64,000 nt of DNA, taken from NCBI RefSeq assembly GCF_029867415.1, contig NC_081185.1:120879987-120943986 (forward strand). Direction: 5' to 3'. The notes beneath the pieces are model-generated. The model saw only the letters and a list, made by a program, of their open reading frames with translations, was not told the DNA's origin and did no database searches. Source of the DNA: Vicia villosa (lineage: Eukaryota > Streptophyta > Magnoliopsida > Fabales > Fabaceae). The position numbers and the translations under genes are program-made. Below, piece after piece: positions 35,185 to 46,156 of the stretch (position 1 is its first letter; every line of letters begins with the position of its first letter).

Positions 35185-37344
35185 AACTCTCCCCAACCTG
35201 AAACTTTGTTTGTCCTCAAACAATGTCAAATAAATCAAAGAATTGAAAGTAATAAACCAAAGAATTGTGAGTCAACAAGTTTTGAAAACCAAAAACAAAT
35301 GTATGGCTCAATACAAAAACGTATAAACAAAGTAAATACTTACCACTATACTACAACGACAACATATAAATGAAACGAATCCTAAGCACAAAAAGCATAC
35401 AAAACATTCTAACACAATACATGCTCACATCATGAATCACACCTAGCAAAATTTCATCAATGGATGAAGAACACACAAAGGTGAAGGACTTTTAACACTC
35501 ATCCAACAATCTTGCAAACAAAAGATTAAATTATGCATTCATCCAAAAATCACATTGAAGATATGAAAGCAAGAATCACAAGGACTTTTAAAGGTTGAAA
35601 TGTGGCTTGGTTAACAAACAAGGGATATGTCCTAAGGCTAATCGAAACAAAAACTTGCCTAAACCTAAGGGAGTGATCAATCCACCAAAGTCCTAAGCAA
35701 CAAAATCTCGATTAAACTTCTTTCATAACCACAAGTTTCTCAAACCAATCACAATACTTATTAGCACAATTATTCACTTCTCTTTTCCTTTTCTTTTTCA
35801 AAACTTTTTCATTTTTTTCTTTCTTTTTCTTTTCACGTTTTTTTTTTCTTTTTTTTTTCTTTCTTTTCAACCTCATAGCAACAACCAAATAAGTAGCAAC
35901 CATTTCTCTCCCCAACTTGAATTCAACCACACCATCATGTGAATACTCCCTACTTTCTAAGGCAATGTAAAAATTCATATCAAAAATCATGGTTGAGGGT
36001 TCAAGAAAACAAAAAATCAATCATCCATGCAAAAATGAGAACTAAACACTCAAAGATAAGCATTTAGCAAAAACAACATGGACATTGACAAAAAGGCTCA
36101 AAAGGGTTAACAAATGATCACACACTCACAAGGTGAATCGACTATTTGGTTATGGTAGTTGTGCTCAAAATGAAACAAAATGCCTTGATCCTTTTCATGC
36201 TTTCATAAAATCAACATAAACAAAAGATTAAGCATAATAAAATCCAGTTAAAACAAAGATTGTGGCCTCTAGCATATATGAACAATGGAAAGCTTCCTCA
36301 CATTTATGGTTTGGGAACTAAAGTGATTCAATCAACAAGCAAGTAATGCAAAAGAATGAATGGTATGGTAATTGTACAAATGAAAAGTTTCCTAAACATG
36401 CTATGCTATAGAAAGCGATAAATGAGTACCTTGAATGATATGACTTCAAAAACAATATCCTACCATACATACGCAGGTTGAAACACACAATCTTCAGAAA
36501 ATCACCTCAAAAATCTTTGAATTATCGAACAAAATTTGAATACAAACAACCAACAAAAGAATTAGAAAAACAAAACTATTATATATTACTAATTAGCCTT
36601 GGTGAAAGTGGGAAAAATGAGTGAACCAAGTGGAATAGGAACCCCACTGGTACAAAGCAAGAAAACAAAATTTTACTGTCATCGCTTAGCGGAGCTAGGC
36701 TCGCTTAGCGGATGACAGAAAAACCAAAAAAATCAGAACAGAAATAACTATTCCAATTTTCCTCCACTTCACCTAAATACTTCTTAATCCTAAATATAAA
36801 CAACATTTACAACCGTTGGGGTGCCTCCCAACAAGCGCTTGTTTTACGTCGTTAGCTCGACGCCTTTATTGTTTCGGTGTTTGGAAAGTAGCTTCCTCCA
36901 ATTATGCCATGGTGACGTCTCACCGCACAAGCCTAAAGAAAGTGTCCTAACCAAAGCACTCAACAAACGTTACGGGTACAAATATATACAATGATTAAAC
37001 GAACATAAAAACGAAAGTATACAACTATATACACAAACAAACACATATGTACAAGTATGGAACAAATACAATTATTATCATACAAAAAGAGAAAATTGGT
37101 GAATGTTGGATTCACAAGTTGAAAAGTGAAGATTTTGAATAACGAACTGGTCTGATCTCAACGTGTTTCACCAACATTCACCAACAAAGTATACTTGGAT
37201 GTAACATATACAAGTAAAACTATATGGTGAACATAAACAAGTAAACATGTACAAATAAGTATATATACAAGTGAAATTATACAATATATACGATATATAC
37301 AAAGCTCAAAATCACGAAAACTATTGCGATGCAATTCACAACCA
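35185..37344 (-). other. Interior of the LARD-like element
   Basis: Non-coding. A C/T-rich tract at 35770-35870 makes the only long frame a Lys-rich artefact. Another CGCTTAGCGGA-type palindrome occurs at about 36685-36712. An inverted copy of the Athila motif (minus strand AACAAGCGCTTGTTGGGAGG) lies at about 36845-36826. A second purine tract (minus strand CAAGTTGGGGAGAGA) lies at about 35918-35904. Confidence 0.7.
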
Positions 37345-37365
37345 TCCCCGGCAACGGCGCCATTT

Positions 37366-38712
37366 TGTTGAATGCAGTATAGGGCAAGCAACAAAAAAAG
37401 ATTTGGAAATATTGATCCGGGAATTATCGTCCTCAGAGATGGAGAGATGCCATTCAATAGTTTCTATGGTTTCGAGCTCAGGATTGAATGAGCAAAAAGT
37501 AAACAAAGATATAGACAGGAAAAGAATAAACACATTCTTAGAAGAGAAATAACTTACCAGGAATGTAAATATATTCACTCTTCACAAACATACACTTACC
37601 AATCCGTTATACTCAACCTACGATACTCATCTATGTCATCACGTATCTCTCACATAAGCGTCCATCTCTGGAGCACAAATGAGATCATCTCACAACTAAG
37701 GTTATCTCTAACGCGAAGTCGTGAGAACATCCATATTCTCGCATCGGCGATCTCTCGCGCGCCGCTCAAACATGAAAGCATTACGTACAGATACAAACGG
37801 TGAATGCTAGCTCTAAATCTATCTCTAGAGTTCAGATCCAACAGATAATCATCCTAGATAAGGATTCAAGAAGTTTATCTCTAAAGCACCCAAAATCCCC
37901 AGCATAGAGCAAAAATCCAGGATAATATCAACACAGATTTGTAAAGCAAGTTAAACATAACATTATAACCGGTAAATATACATAAGATTCAAGTAAATAT
38001 ACAAACAAACCCAACCAAAGAGAAATACACAAAGAAGAAGAGAAATGAACCTAAGATCTCCCGGTTTGTCAGCTCCGTTCGACGCTCAATCCACCCCCGA
38101 TCATCCTTATGCAACCTCCGAAGTTGTTTTCTAAGCCAATTCTACTCTAAGAATGGAAATGATGGTGTTGGGACTCAAAAATACCCAACCCATAACCTAA
38201 AAATGTGATTTTTCCCCTTTTTAACAAGTCTGAAAATCCGCAGGTCCGCTGAGCGGAACAGAGTCCGCTTAGCGGAGTCTGCTAAAAATCAGATTTTGTT
38301 TTCGCCATAACTCGAGAACCGTAACTCCGAATTGCGTCCGGTTCGAAGCGTTGGAAAGCTTATTTAATGCTCTATCCAATAATGAATGAATGGAAACCAA
38401 ATTGATGATTTTGATCATCCTTATTTTTAGTATTTGGAAGTCCGCTTGACGGTGGCTAAGCGGGCTTTCACCAAAATTGCGAAATCTAAGCCGTGCCTGT
38501 TACACTTTATTCCTCAAGGCTCCAATAAGCATGAATACCTATAAAAACAAAGGAAAAACTATCAAATGGTATAATAGTATATGAAAATGCAACTATTCAC
38601 AAAGTATACGTATTTATACACAAAACGGGGAATTATTCAAACGGTATTAACAAAAGTATCGATAAGTGCCACTATTTACATACACAAAATAAGTACATTT
38701 TGGCACTTATCA
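37366..38712 (-). repeat. 5' LTR of the inner LARD-like element
   Basis: Adjoins the primer-binding site on its low-coordinate side, which fixes the element's minus orientation. Confidence 0.93.
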
Positions 38713-38717
38713 AGATC

Positions 38718-39458
38718 AAAGTCATCCTAATTATATTGTAATGATTTTCTCTTTCACTATGTTTGTTTTTAATTTCATGAACATGAGAGGCTAAACCCCC
38801 CAATGCTAGGGGGTGTCCCTGATTTCCTATTGTAATGACAATTTGCTTATTTTATTAGTAATTTCATAACTTTTTCATTATCATCTTTTTATATAGTGTT
38901 CTTAATGCAAACCATTATTGGAAAATAAGGTTTTGATTTATGGTTAATGTTAGGTTGGAAAACCAAGGTTAATGCTTTTGTATAAAAATATAAATCTGTA
39001 TAGTCAAGGAATTGAGATATAGATTTGTAACCGTAAGTTTTCTGTTGAAACAAAGAGATTAGTATTCTTATTATACCATGAAGGAATTTGGGTATAAAAG
39101 AAATATTAAATGATTTTCTTTAAAGGAATTTTGGAAAGTCTCACTCAAAATCTGGTGATGATATGAATTAGTGATGATCTGACTAATTTTAAGAGTATTG
39201 TTATTATAAGGAATTTCATACACAATCCCCTAGCATTACTTTCTTATTTGTCTAATACAAGTTTATTTAGTTGTTATTTTTTTTAATTCATATTTTATAA
39301 TTTTGCAAACAACATTGAAACAAACCAAGGAGTTTTTGTTCAATTGAATTTGTTAAAACACTTAAGTTTCTGCGCAGTCCTCAAGAGATCGACACTGGGG
39401 ATAACCCCAATTATTACTACATCGAGAAAATAGTGCACTTGCTATAATTTTCCGATCA
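38718..39458 (+). repeat. 5' LTR of the Athila element, second part
   Basis: Resumes after the inner element and ends TTTTCCGATCA. A TATAAAAG at about 39092 could be the TATA box; the 3' LTR carries the same sequence. Confidence 0.92.
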
Positions 39459-39464
39459 AGTTTT

Positions 39465-39482
39465 TGGCGCCGTTGCCGGGGA
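39465..39482 (+). promoter_or_regulatory. Primer-binding site of the Athila element
   Basis: TGGCGCCGTTGCCGGGGA, six bases after the 5' LTR end; the primer-site sequence typical of Athila and related plant gypsy elements. Confidence 0.85.
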
Positions 39483-39607
39483 CTGCCAAAATAAAGATTT
39501 TTAACTTAAGTTCAATTGAAATTTTGTTGCTCTGCGACTAAAATTTTATTTTCTGCACTTTTTATTTTTATTTTTTCTTCTTATTCTAAAAATTGTCTAA
39601 TCTGTTT

Positions 39608-42073
39608 ATGCGAGGTAAGGCCTCAGCTGAATTTCTTTTTGACGCAGAAATCGAAAGAACTTTGCACGCAAGGCGCAGACAAGCTCGTAGAAAAAATCTG
39701 GAATCTGAAGAAGAAATTAGTTCAGTTCATTCTGGTTCAGATTCTGAAAGTGAAGGAGAAGTCATGGGAGAGAATCCACCAGCGCCGGAGAGACTCCTTG
39801 GTGACTACGGTGCTACAAACACGCCGGGGGGTAGATTGACAATTGTCAACCAACCGGTAAATGCGGCTAACTTTCAATTGCATCCGAGCACAATAAATCA
39901 GCTGGAAAGAAAACCTTTCACCGGAAAGGTTAATGAAGATGCAAACAAGCACCTACAGAGGTTTCTTACCATGAGTACGACTTTAAAAATTGAAGGGCAT
40001 ACCGAAGAGGCAAAGAAGCTAAGAATGTTCCCGTTCACCTTGGCTGAAGAAGCAGAAGAATGGTTCTATTCTCTTCCAGCAGGCAGTATCACGTCATGGG
40101 AAGAGATGGAGAAGGCTTTCTTGAATGAGTATTTTCCCGCCTCGGTCTTTATAAGGAAGAGGTATGATATTTTGAATTTCAAGCAGCAGGAGGGTGAACT
40201 CTTAGGAGATGCTTATAAAAGATTCAAAAGGACCCTAGTGGCATGTCCAACTCACAACATGGACAAAACTGACCAAATGCAGATATTTGTCAATGGGCTC
40301 AAAATGAAAACAAAGCAGTTGATCGATACAGCAGCTGGAGGCTCAACAAATTTCACAACAGCCTCCGGAATTATCAAGATCATTGAAGCGATAGCTGCAA
40401 ATGAGCATTTGGAGTTGTACGACAGGTTTACCAATAAACCTGAAAGATTTATTGATCTGAAGTTGGAAACCTCAAAAACTCGGGTTGAAGATGCTATAGC
40501 TGCAGAGGTAGAAAAGAGATTAAAGGCTATGAATATAGGTACTCAACAGGTTGCTCAAGTCCAACAAGCTCAACCTGTAATTTGTGAAATTTGCCAAGGT
40601 CCTCACCAAACTGTATACTGTGTTGCTACTCCCAAGCAGATGGAAGAAATCAAATTCCTGAGGCAAAACAATCCGTATTCTAACACCTACAATCCAGGTT
40701 GGAAGAATCATCCAAATTTTGCTTGGAAAGATCAACAACAACAAGGCCCCCAGAAGGCAGAGTGGGAAGTGGCAATTGAAAGATTGGCTGGGCAGTGCTT
40801 TCAGTTCCAAGAAGAAACAAGGAACAACCACAGAAATACCACCGCCTCAATTAAAAATCTGGAAGTTCAAGTGGGTCAAATAGCACATCATCTCACTCTA
40901 CAGGCACAAGGTACCCTTCCAAGCTCAACTGCGAAAAATCCGAAAGACCAAGAGAAGATTAATGCAGTTAGAACAAGGAGTAAAAAGTTAGCAGAATCTG
41001 AAAAAGAAAAAGAGGAAATAGATGACCCCATGGTAATAGAAGTGGATTTGGAAATAAGAGAGAATCCAAAGGAGCCAGAAGTCGTGATACCACCGGTTAA
41101 ACCATTTGAAGAAAAAAATAAGAAAGATGCTGAACCGGTGATCAAACTACCGTTCCCTTCTAGAGTGACAAAAAAGGATTCAAAAGAGAAAGACTTTAGG
41201 AAGTTTACTGCCTTGTTCAAAAAGTTAGAGGTGAATCTACCTTTCTTTGAAGCACTTGAGCACATGCCTTTGTATAAGAAATTTATGAAGGAGGTGTTGG
41301 CGAAAAAGAGATCACTAGGAGGAGAACCAAAAATTGCAACCGAGAAGTGTGGTATAGTCTCGACAGCAAGAAAGATCCCAATAAAGAGGAAAGACCCTGG
41401 GGCGGTGGCGATACCATGCACTATCAAGAATATAGCGTTTAAAAAGGTACTCCTCGATTCTGGGTCTAGTGTGAGTTTAATGCCTTTGTCCATTTTCAAA
41501 AAGCTTGAATTAGAAAAGATTAGTGAAAGTAAGACACAGTTAAGGTTCGCCGATCACACCGTTAAGAAATCCTATGGGGTAGCTGAAGATGTACTAGTGG
41601 AAGTTGATAAGTTTGTATTCCCTGTTGACTTCCACATCATGGATATTCCGGAAGACGAAGAAACTCCTATCCTTCTTGGGAGACCATTTTTGTCGACAGG
41701 CCGCTGCAACTTCGACATTGAAAAAGGGACACTGACGCTGAAATCATTTGATGAAGAAGTAACCTTGAAGATGTTAGGAGTTAAGAAAAATAGGGCAGGC
41801 GTGAATGAGAAAACTTCAGCTGGTATGACCGAAGGTGAAAAAGAAGACAAAAATCCTAAAAATCTCCAAGAAAAAGTGTCAAGCATAGCCTCTCGGGTGG
41901 AACCAACTTATGTAGCTGTCAAAAGTCCTAAGAAAGCTAAGGGAGTCAAAAAGAAGAAAAAAGAGGACAATCAAAGTGAGAAGATGAAAGTGGATAGTAA
42001 CTTGAAGAGAAAAGCAACCAGGTTTGGAGAAGTGACAAGCAACCAGGTTTGGAGGAGGAAGTACCCTCCTTAA
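39608..42073 (+). CDS. Athila gag-protease
   Basis: 821 aa from the first ATG (39608), no stops. An N-terminal charged segment (ERTLHARRRQARRKNLESEE) precedes the gag domain at about 95-285, with RKPFTGKVNEDANKHLQRFL and EEWFYSLPAGSITSWEEMEK. A zinc knuckle CEICQGPHQTVYC (CX2CX3HX4C) lies at about 330. A Lys/Glu-rich linker leads to an aspartic protease at about 610-705 with LLDSGSSVSLMP (classical DSG box) and ILLGRPFL. A Lys-rich tail ends RRKYPP. Supplies virus-like-particle protein and protease. The missing pol is not hidden in another frame: the following 1.5 kb has no coding pattern. Confidence 0.9.
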   Translation: MRGKASAEFLFDAEIERTLHARRRQARRKNLESEEEISSVHSGSDSESEGEVMGENPPAPERLLGDYGATNTPGGRLTIVNQPVNAANFQLHPSTINQLERKPFTGKVNEDANKHLQRFLTMSTTLKIEGHTEEAKKLRMFPFTLAEEAEEWFYSLPAGSITSWEEMEKAFLNEYFPASVFIRKRYDILNFKQQEGELLGDAYKRFKRTLVACPTHNMDKTDQMQIFVNGLKMKTKQLIDTAAGGSTNFTTASGIIKIIEAIAANEHLELYDRFTNKPERFIDLKLETSKTRVEDAIAAEVEKRLKAMNIGTQQVAQVQQAQPVICEICQGPHQTVYCVATPKQMEEIKFLRQNNPYSNTYNPGWKNHPNFAWKDQQQQGPQKAEWEVAIERLAGQCFQFQEETRNNHRNTTASIKNLEVQVGQIAHHLTLQAQGTLPSSTAKNPKDQEKINAVRTRSKKLAESEKEKEEIDDPMVIEVDLEIRENPKEPEVVIPPVKPFEEKNKKDAEPVIKLPFPSRVTKKDSKEKDFRKFTALFKKLEVNLPFFEALEHMPLYKKFMKEVLAKKRSLGGEPKIATEKCGIVSTARKIPIKRKDPGAVAIPCTIKNIAFKKVLLDSGSSVSLMPLSIFKKLELEKISESKTQLRFADHTVKKSYGVAEDVLVEVDKFVFPVDFHIMDIPEDEETPILLGRPFLSTGRCNFDIEKGTLTLKSFDEEVTLKMLGVKKNRAGVNEKTSAGMTEGEKEDKNPKNLQEKVSSIASRVEPTYVAVKSPKKAKGVKKKKKEDNQSEKMKVDSNLKRKATRFGEVTSNQVWRRKYPP

Positions 42074-43605
42074 TAAAGGGTAATGGACCGTCGAGCCATG
42101 CGACGTTAAACGAAGCGCTTCGTGGGAGGCAACCCACGGTTTTAATAATGCAGTTTACTTTTTGTTTTGTTGTCAGAAAATAAAAAAAAGTGGGTCTCTC
42201 TGGTGAAAGCTAGGAAGCGGCAACCGGAGTCGCAATACCCTCTGTGAGTTCACCCTCGCTATCTCGAATTTAAACATTGAGGTCAATGTTTGGTTCAAGT
42301 GTGGGGGGGTTTTTATTGCATTCAGTTTTTAGATTCGGTTATTTGTGTTTGTTCCTAGTATTTCTATGCTATTATGTCTACCATGTGTTACAGATTGATG
42401 TGATTTACCGGATGGTTGATGGAGTGGTAGTAAAAGGATGAAAGATCCAACCCAAGCTTGCACCTTAGGCATCCCTGGAAGTTGATACAACCAAAAATTA
42501 TTGTGGGACGCAACTTAACAACACTAGACTGAGATTGAAAGTTGGCATCCATGAACCGAAAAAGAAGCAACATTGCACAAGAAATACTATGGATCTTGTA
42601 AGCTATGCCCAACAATGCGAGAGCTCAAAAAGCCAAATATGCATCATCATGAGAGAATAGTCAGGTATGACTTTACCACTTTGAATTTGCGTATGTTCTA
42701 CTCATATGACACTACACATTGACACACACTGAGGCACGTTGTTTGTGTTAACATTGAGCCTTTCCAGCCACCCTGTATTATGTTTATCCTTTGCAAACCC
42801 CGTTGAGCCTGTATCCTTTGTTTGTGTTAACCACATCTATTAACCCTTGGCCAAAAAGAAAAAAATATATATATCTTTAAATTCCATTTCTTTTCCTACC
42901 CTGCTCAGCATAAGTGTTTGATGTTGTTGTTAAATCAGTGCGAAATTATAAGTTTGGGGTAGTACACCTAAAAGAAAGGCGAGTGCAAAAAAAAAGTTTA
43001 TGTGTTGAAAAAAAAAGAGAAAAGAAGAAAAAGTGTTGAGACATCAAAATGCATATGAAAAAAAAGAGGAATTGGAATTAGCACTGGCCAAATCATACGC
43101 TCAAAGCAACAATTGAGTGAAGAAAAAAGAGTAGAAATGGTGTGATTGAATCCCATGATGCTAAAAGAAGCACTAAAACAAGAACAACAACACGAATGTT
43201 GAGCCTACACCCCTTGCATATCCTATTCCTTGTTTATCCCACCTGTCCTAAGCCCCGTTTCAACCCAAAGACCTCAAAAAGTGTGTGCAAAGTGTTTGTG
43301 TATGAAAGTAGAATATATTCGAATTTAAAAGTTGGTATTGCATATTATGAACTTGTGAGTGAATTTTTATTCTGAACCCCGAGAGAATTGGTGAGATGTG
43401 TGATAAAGCTTACAGGTGAAGTGGTAATTTGATGTGATAGTGAAGCGGGCGATTCGGGTTGTGAAATCGACAAGATTGACCGGAATGGTAAAAGTTGAGT
43501 TGCGAAAAGCAGGGTTGTATTGTGGTAAGCTTAATTCAGGGGTGACCTCAGTTTTGTCAATTCATGCATTGCGTGAGGACAAGCAATGAGATAAGTTTGG
43601 GGTTG
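42074..43605 (+). other. Athila 3' non-coding region
   Basis: No gene. Holds GAAGCGCTTCGTGGGAGGCA (about 42113-42132), a conserved hairpin-like motif also present, inverted, in the inner element. Three G-rich purine tracts occur: AAGTGTGGGGGGG (42298-42310), AAGTTTGGGGTAG (about 42950) and AAGTTTGGGGTTG (43593-43605). The last abuts the 3' LTR and is the likely polypurine tract. Confidence 0.7.
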
Positions 43606-45148
43606 TGATCGGTCACCAATTTTACATACTTTCCATCGATTATTTGGTAAGAAATCGCTTATTCCGGTAACATCATGGTTTAGTTTTCAATTGCTTTATT
43701 TAATTTTCTTCACATTTTGCAAATGGGTTCTTGTTTTTATTGTTATTACTAATTAGATGCTTTTAAGACTTGTTTTTGTAGTGTTTATTGATTTCAGGAA
43801 ATAGGAAAGTTTCTAAAAGAATTGGAACAAGAGCGGAAGACAATGTGGACAGCCAGTGTCGTTTGACGCGGCCAGTGTCATTTGACACGGGCAGAAGCTG
43901 AAGAAGAATGGCATGGGCAGAAGCTGACACGGGCAGCCAGTGTCATTTGACACGGCCAGTGTCATTTGACACAGCCAGTGTCATTTGACACGGGCAGAAG
44001 CTGAAGAAGAATGGCATGGGCAGAAGCTGACACGGGCAGCCAGTGTCATTTGACACGGCCAGTGTCATTTGACACAGCCAGTGTCATTTGACACGGGCAG
44101 AAACAGCAAGAGAAGGGCGTGGGCAGAAGCTGACACGGGCAGCCCGTGTCATTTGACACGGCCGTGTCAGCGTGGATTTGAGGCATTAGAGCCTTTTTGC
44201 TGATTTTTACTTTGGACTCATTAAGGGCAATTTTGTCATTCTGCACCAGATGGAAACATAGTATCACTACTTAAACCTATTTTTCATGAGAAGAGGGCAT
44301 CTTTTGGCATTGGAATTTTTATTTTCACGTACAATTTGGGAGAAGAGCAGATACATGCAATTGTTGGGAAAACGGAGATCTCTCAACCGCGGAAGCTATT
44401 GAAGATCAAAGTCATCCTAATTATATTGTAATGATTTTCTCTTTCACTATGTTTGTTTTTAATTTCATGAACATGAGAGGCTAAACCCCCCAATGCTAGG
44501 GGGTGTCCCTGATTTCCTATTGTAATGACAATTTGCTTATTTTATTAGTAATTTCATAACTTTTTCATTATCATCTTTTTATATAGTGTTCTTAATGCAA
44601 ACCATTATTGGAAAATAAGGTTTTGATTTATGGTTAATGTTAGGTTGGAAAACCAAGGTTAATGCTTTTGTATAAAAATATAAATCTGTATAGTCAAGGA
44701 ATTGAGATATAGATTTGTAACCGTAAGTTTTCTGTTGAAACAAAGAGATTAGTATTCTTATTATACCACGAAGGAATTTGGGTATAAAAGAAATATTAAA
44801 TGATTTTCTTTAAAGGAATTTTGGAAAGTCTCACTCAAAATCTGGTGATGATATGAATTAGTGATGATCTGACTAATTTTAAGAGTATTGTTATTATAAG
44901 GAATTTCATACACAATCCCCTAGCATTACTTTCTTATTTGTCTAATACAAGTTTATTTAGTTGTTATTTTTTTTAATTCATATTTTATAATTTTGCAAAC
45001 AACATTGAAACAAACCAAGGAGTTTTTGTTCAATTGAATTTGTTAAAACACTTAAGTTTCTGCGCAGTCCTCAAGAGATCGACACTGGGGATAACCCCAA
45101 TTATTACTACATCGAGAAAATAGTGCACTTGCTATAATTTTCCGATCA
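43606..45148 (+). repeat. 3' LTR of the Athila element
   Basis: 1,543 bp, TGATCGGTCACC...CCGATCA, uninterrupted. Few substitutions against the 5' LTR (for example attccA/Ggtaaca, ttgttTtTg, taccaT/Cgaagg) plus one extra tandem unit; a young insertion. Confidence 0.93.
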
Positions 45149-45598
45149 GGCTCTCTACTCGAGCAACTCCAAGCTAACATCCTTCGAAGGCAAAATGTCG
45201 AAAAAGAGTTATCTGAGACAAAGGCCTCTCATGACTCTTCATGGAATTTTGCTATGGACGCAACGAAACAAGGTGAGGCCCTCAGGCTCAAACATTCAGA
45301 AAATCAGAAAGCCATTGATGATTATGAGAAGAAAATCGGCTCTTGGAAACAAGAAATCAAAGTACTCGAGGGCAAGATAAAGGAGGCTGAAAGTTGTCAA
45401 GCAGTCCTACAAAAGTCTAATCAACAAGACTTGCTCGAAGTGGTGCAGTCAGGAATGAAACATTTCGAGACTGCACAAAAGTTAGTGCCAGAAATCGAAA
45501 GGTTGAAGAAACACCGGGCACTAATTGAACTTCGCATGTCTTCATGGGAGACTCAATATTTGAAGATCAAAAAGGATCTCTCTGAGGATTTCAACTAA

Positions 45599-46041
45599 AT
45601 GTTTTCGATCTTGTTACTTATTGCACCTTTATTTTGTAATCGAGGCCACTGTAGACATATAATATTTGTACGCTTGACTCCCTTTTATCTCTATCATATT
45701 TGCCATTGTTGATTTAGCAAATCTTTCAATTTCTTGTCAAGATATATCTTTAGATTACCTACAGTGCTTTTATTAAATGCAACATGTAGAACTTGAACAT
45801 CCTTCGCAGCACTCTTGCCTCTAGACTTGACGTTTCCACTTCTTCTAGCCATAATCATTATTAAAAGTGACGTCACTTTCTCCAAAATGTCGGTTTTCAG
45901 ACGTGCGTGCATCAGTTTAATGATTACTTCTCAACTTCCAAGGGCGGGAAACGGCGGAAGCCATAACTTCTTTCTTTGGAAAACCAACCGCAGTCCAATC
46001 ACTCATTGGCAATTAAAACCCACCCTTCAGTATTCCCCTTC
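45599..46041. other. Spacer between the two antisense genes, with one small minus-strand frame
   Basis: A minus-strand frame at 45849-45694 would encode a basic ~51-aa peptide starting MARRSGNVKSRGKSAAKDVQ. I do not recognise it. It lies in the sense direction of the Tat element, between the two antisense genes. It may be chance or a relic. Confidence 0.25.
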
Positions 46042-46050
46042 TATATAAAG
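46042..46050 (+). promoter_or_regulatory. TATA box of the second antisense gene
   Basis: TATATAAAG, 107 bp upstream of the ATG at 46157, with a CA/CT-rich leader between. Good match to the plant TATA consensus. Confidence 0.55.
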
Positions 46051-46156
46051 GGTCCAATATCACCTTTATTTCTCATTCATGCGTTTTCTCTCCAAACTAA
46101 ACACAGAAAAAAGAAAACACACAACTTCTCTTTCAGAACAACTTTCTTACCTTACA

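Larger units (their letters stand above)
33839..38712 (-). mobile_element. Non-coding LTR element (LARD-like) with an Athila primer site, innermost layer
   Basis: 4,874 bp inside the Athila 5' LTR with target duplication AGATC (33834-33838 and 38713-38717). LTRs: 33839-35184 (1,346 bp) and 37366-38712 (1,347 bp), differing by one A in an A-run and one A/C substitution. On the minus strand the LTR starts TGATAAGTGCCA and ends ATTCAACA. The primer site TGGCGCCGTTGCCGGGGA follows at 37362-37345. The polypurine tract AGGTTGGGGAGAGTT lies at 35199-35185. The 2.2-kb interior has no gag or pol, only a poly-Lys low-complexity frame. It must be mobilised in trans, plausibly by an Athila-type relative. 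Confidence 0.9.
33056..45148 (+). mobile_element. Athila-type Ty3/gypsy element lacking pol (TR-GAG type)
   Basis: Target-site duplication GGCTC at 33051-33055 and 45149-45153. LTR ends TGATCGG and CCGATCA. The 5' LTR is split by another element (33056-33838 and 38718-39458, 1,524 bp once joined); the 3' LTR is 43606-45148 (1,543 bp). Primer site TGGCGCCGTTGCCGGGGA follows the 5' LTR. One gag-protease frame (39608-42073) is followed by 1.5 kb of non-coding sequence with no RT, RNase H or integrase. It must therefore use enzymes from an autonomous relative. Inserted in exon 5 of the antisense PMD gene. Confidence 0.92.
29572..45598 (+). pseudogene. Antisense plant-mobile-domain (PMD) plus coiled-coil gene in the Tat element, 5 exons, broken
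   Basis: Exons 29572-31660, 31723-31847, 31924-32190, 32269-32338, and 32422-33055 continuing at 45154-45598 after the Athila insertion. Introns are GT-AG and phases agree. Without the insertion and its duplicated GGCTC the exons total 3,630 nt (1,209 codons plus stop). The PMD domain (plant mobile domain/aminotransferase-like, also known in MAIN/MAIL proteins) lies in exon 1: HLPCGMVTPTLFDVAAITGL and, further on, LLGSLYENLSEAANL. Exons 2-4 encode a basic Lys/Ser-rich linker. Exon 5 is acidic, then coiled coil (EKKIGSWKQEIKVLEGKI). Two lesions: TAG at 30358-30360 (codon 263, probably from TGG) and the 12-kb Athila insertion. It is transcribed against gag-pol. Role unknown. Confidence 0.8.

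Noticed and set aside
35712..36020. Lys-rich 102-aa minus-strand frame in the LARD
   Set aside because: It is driven by a C/T-rich low-complexity tract and has no conserved motif.
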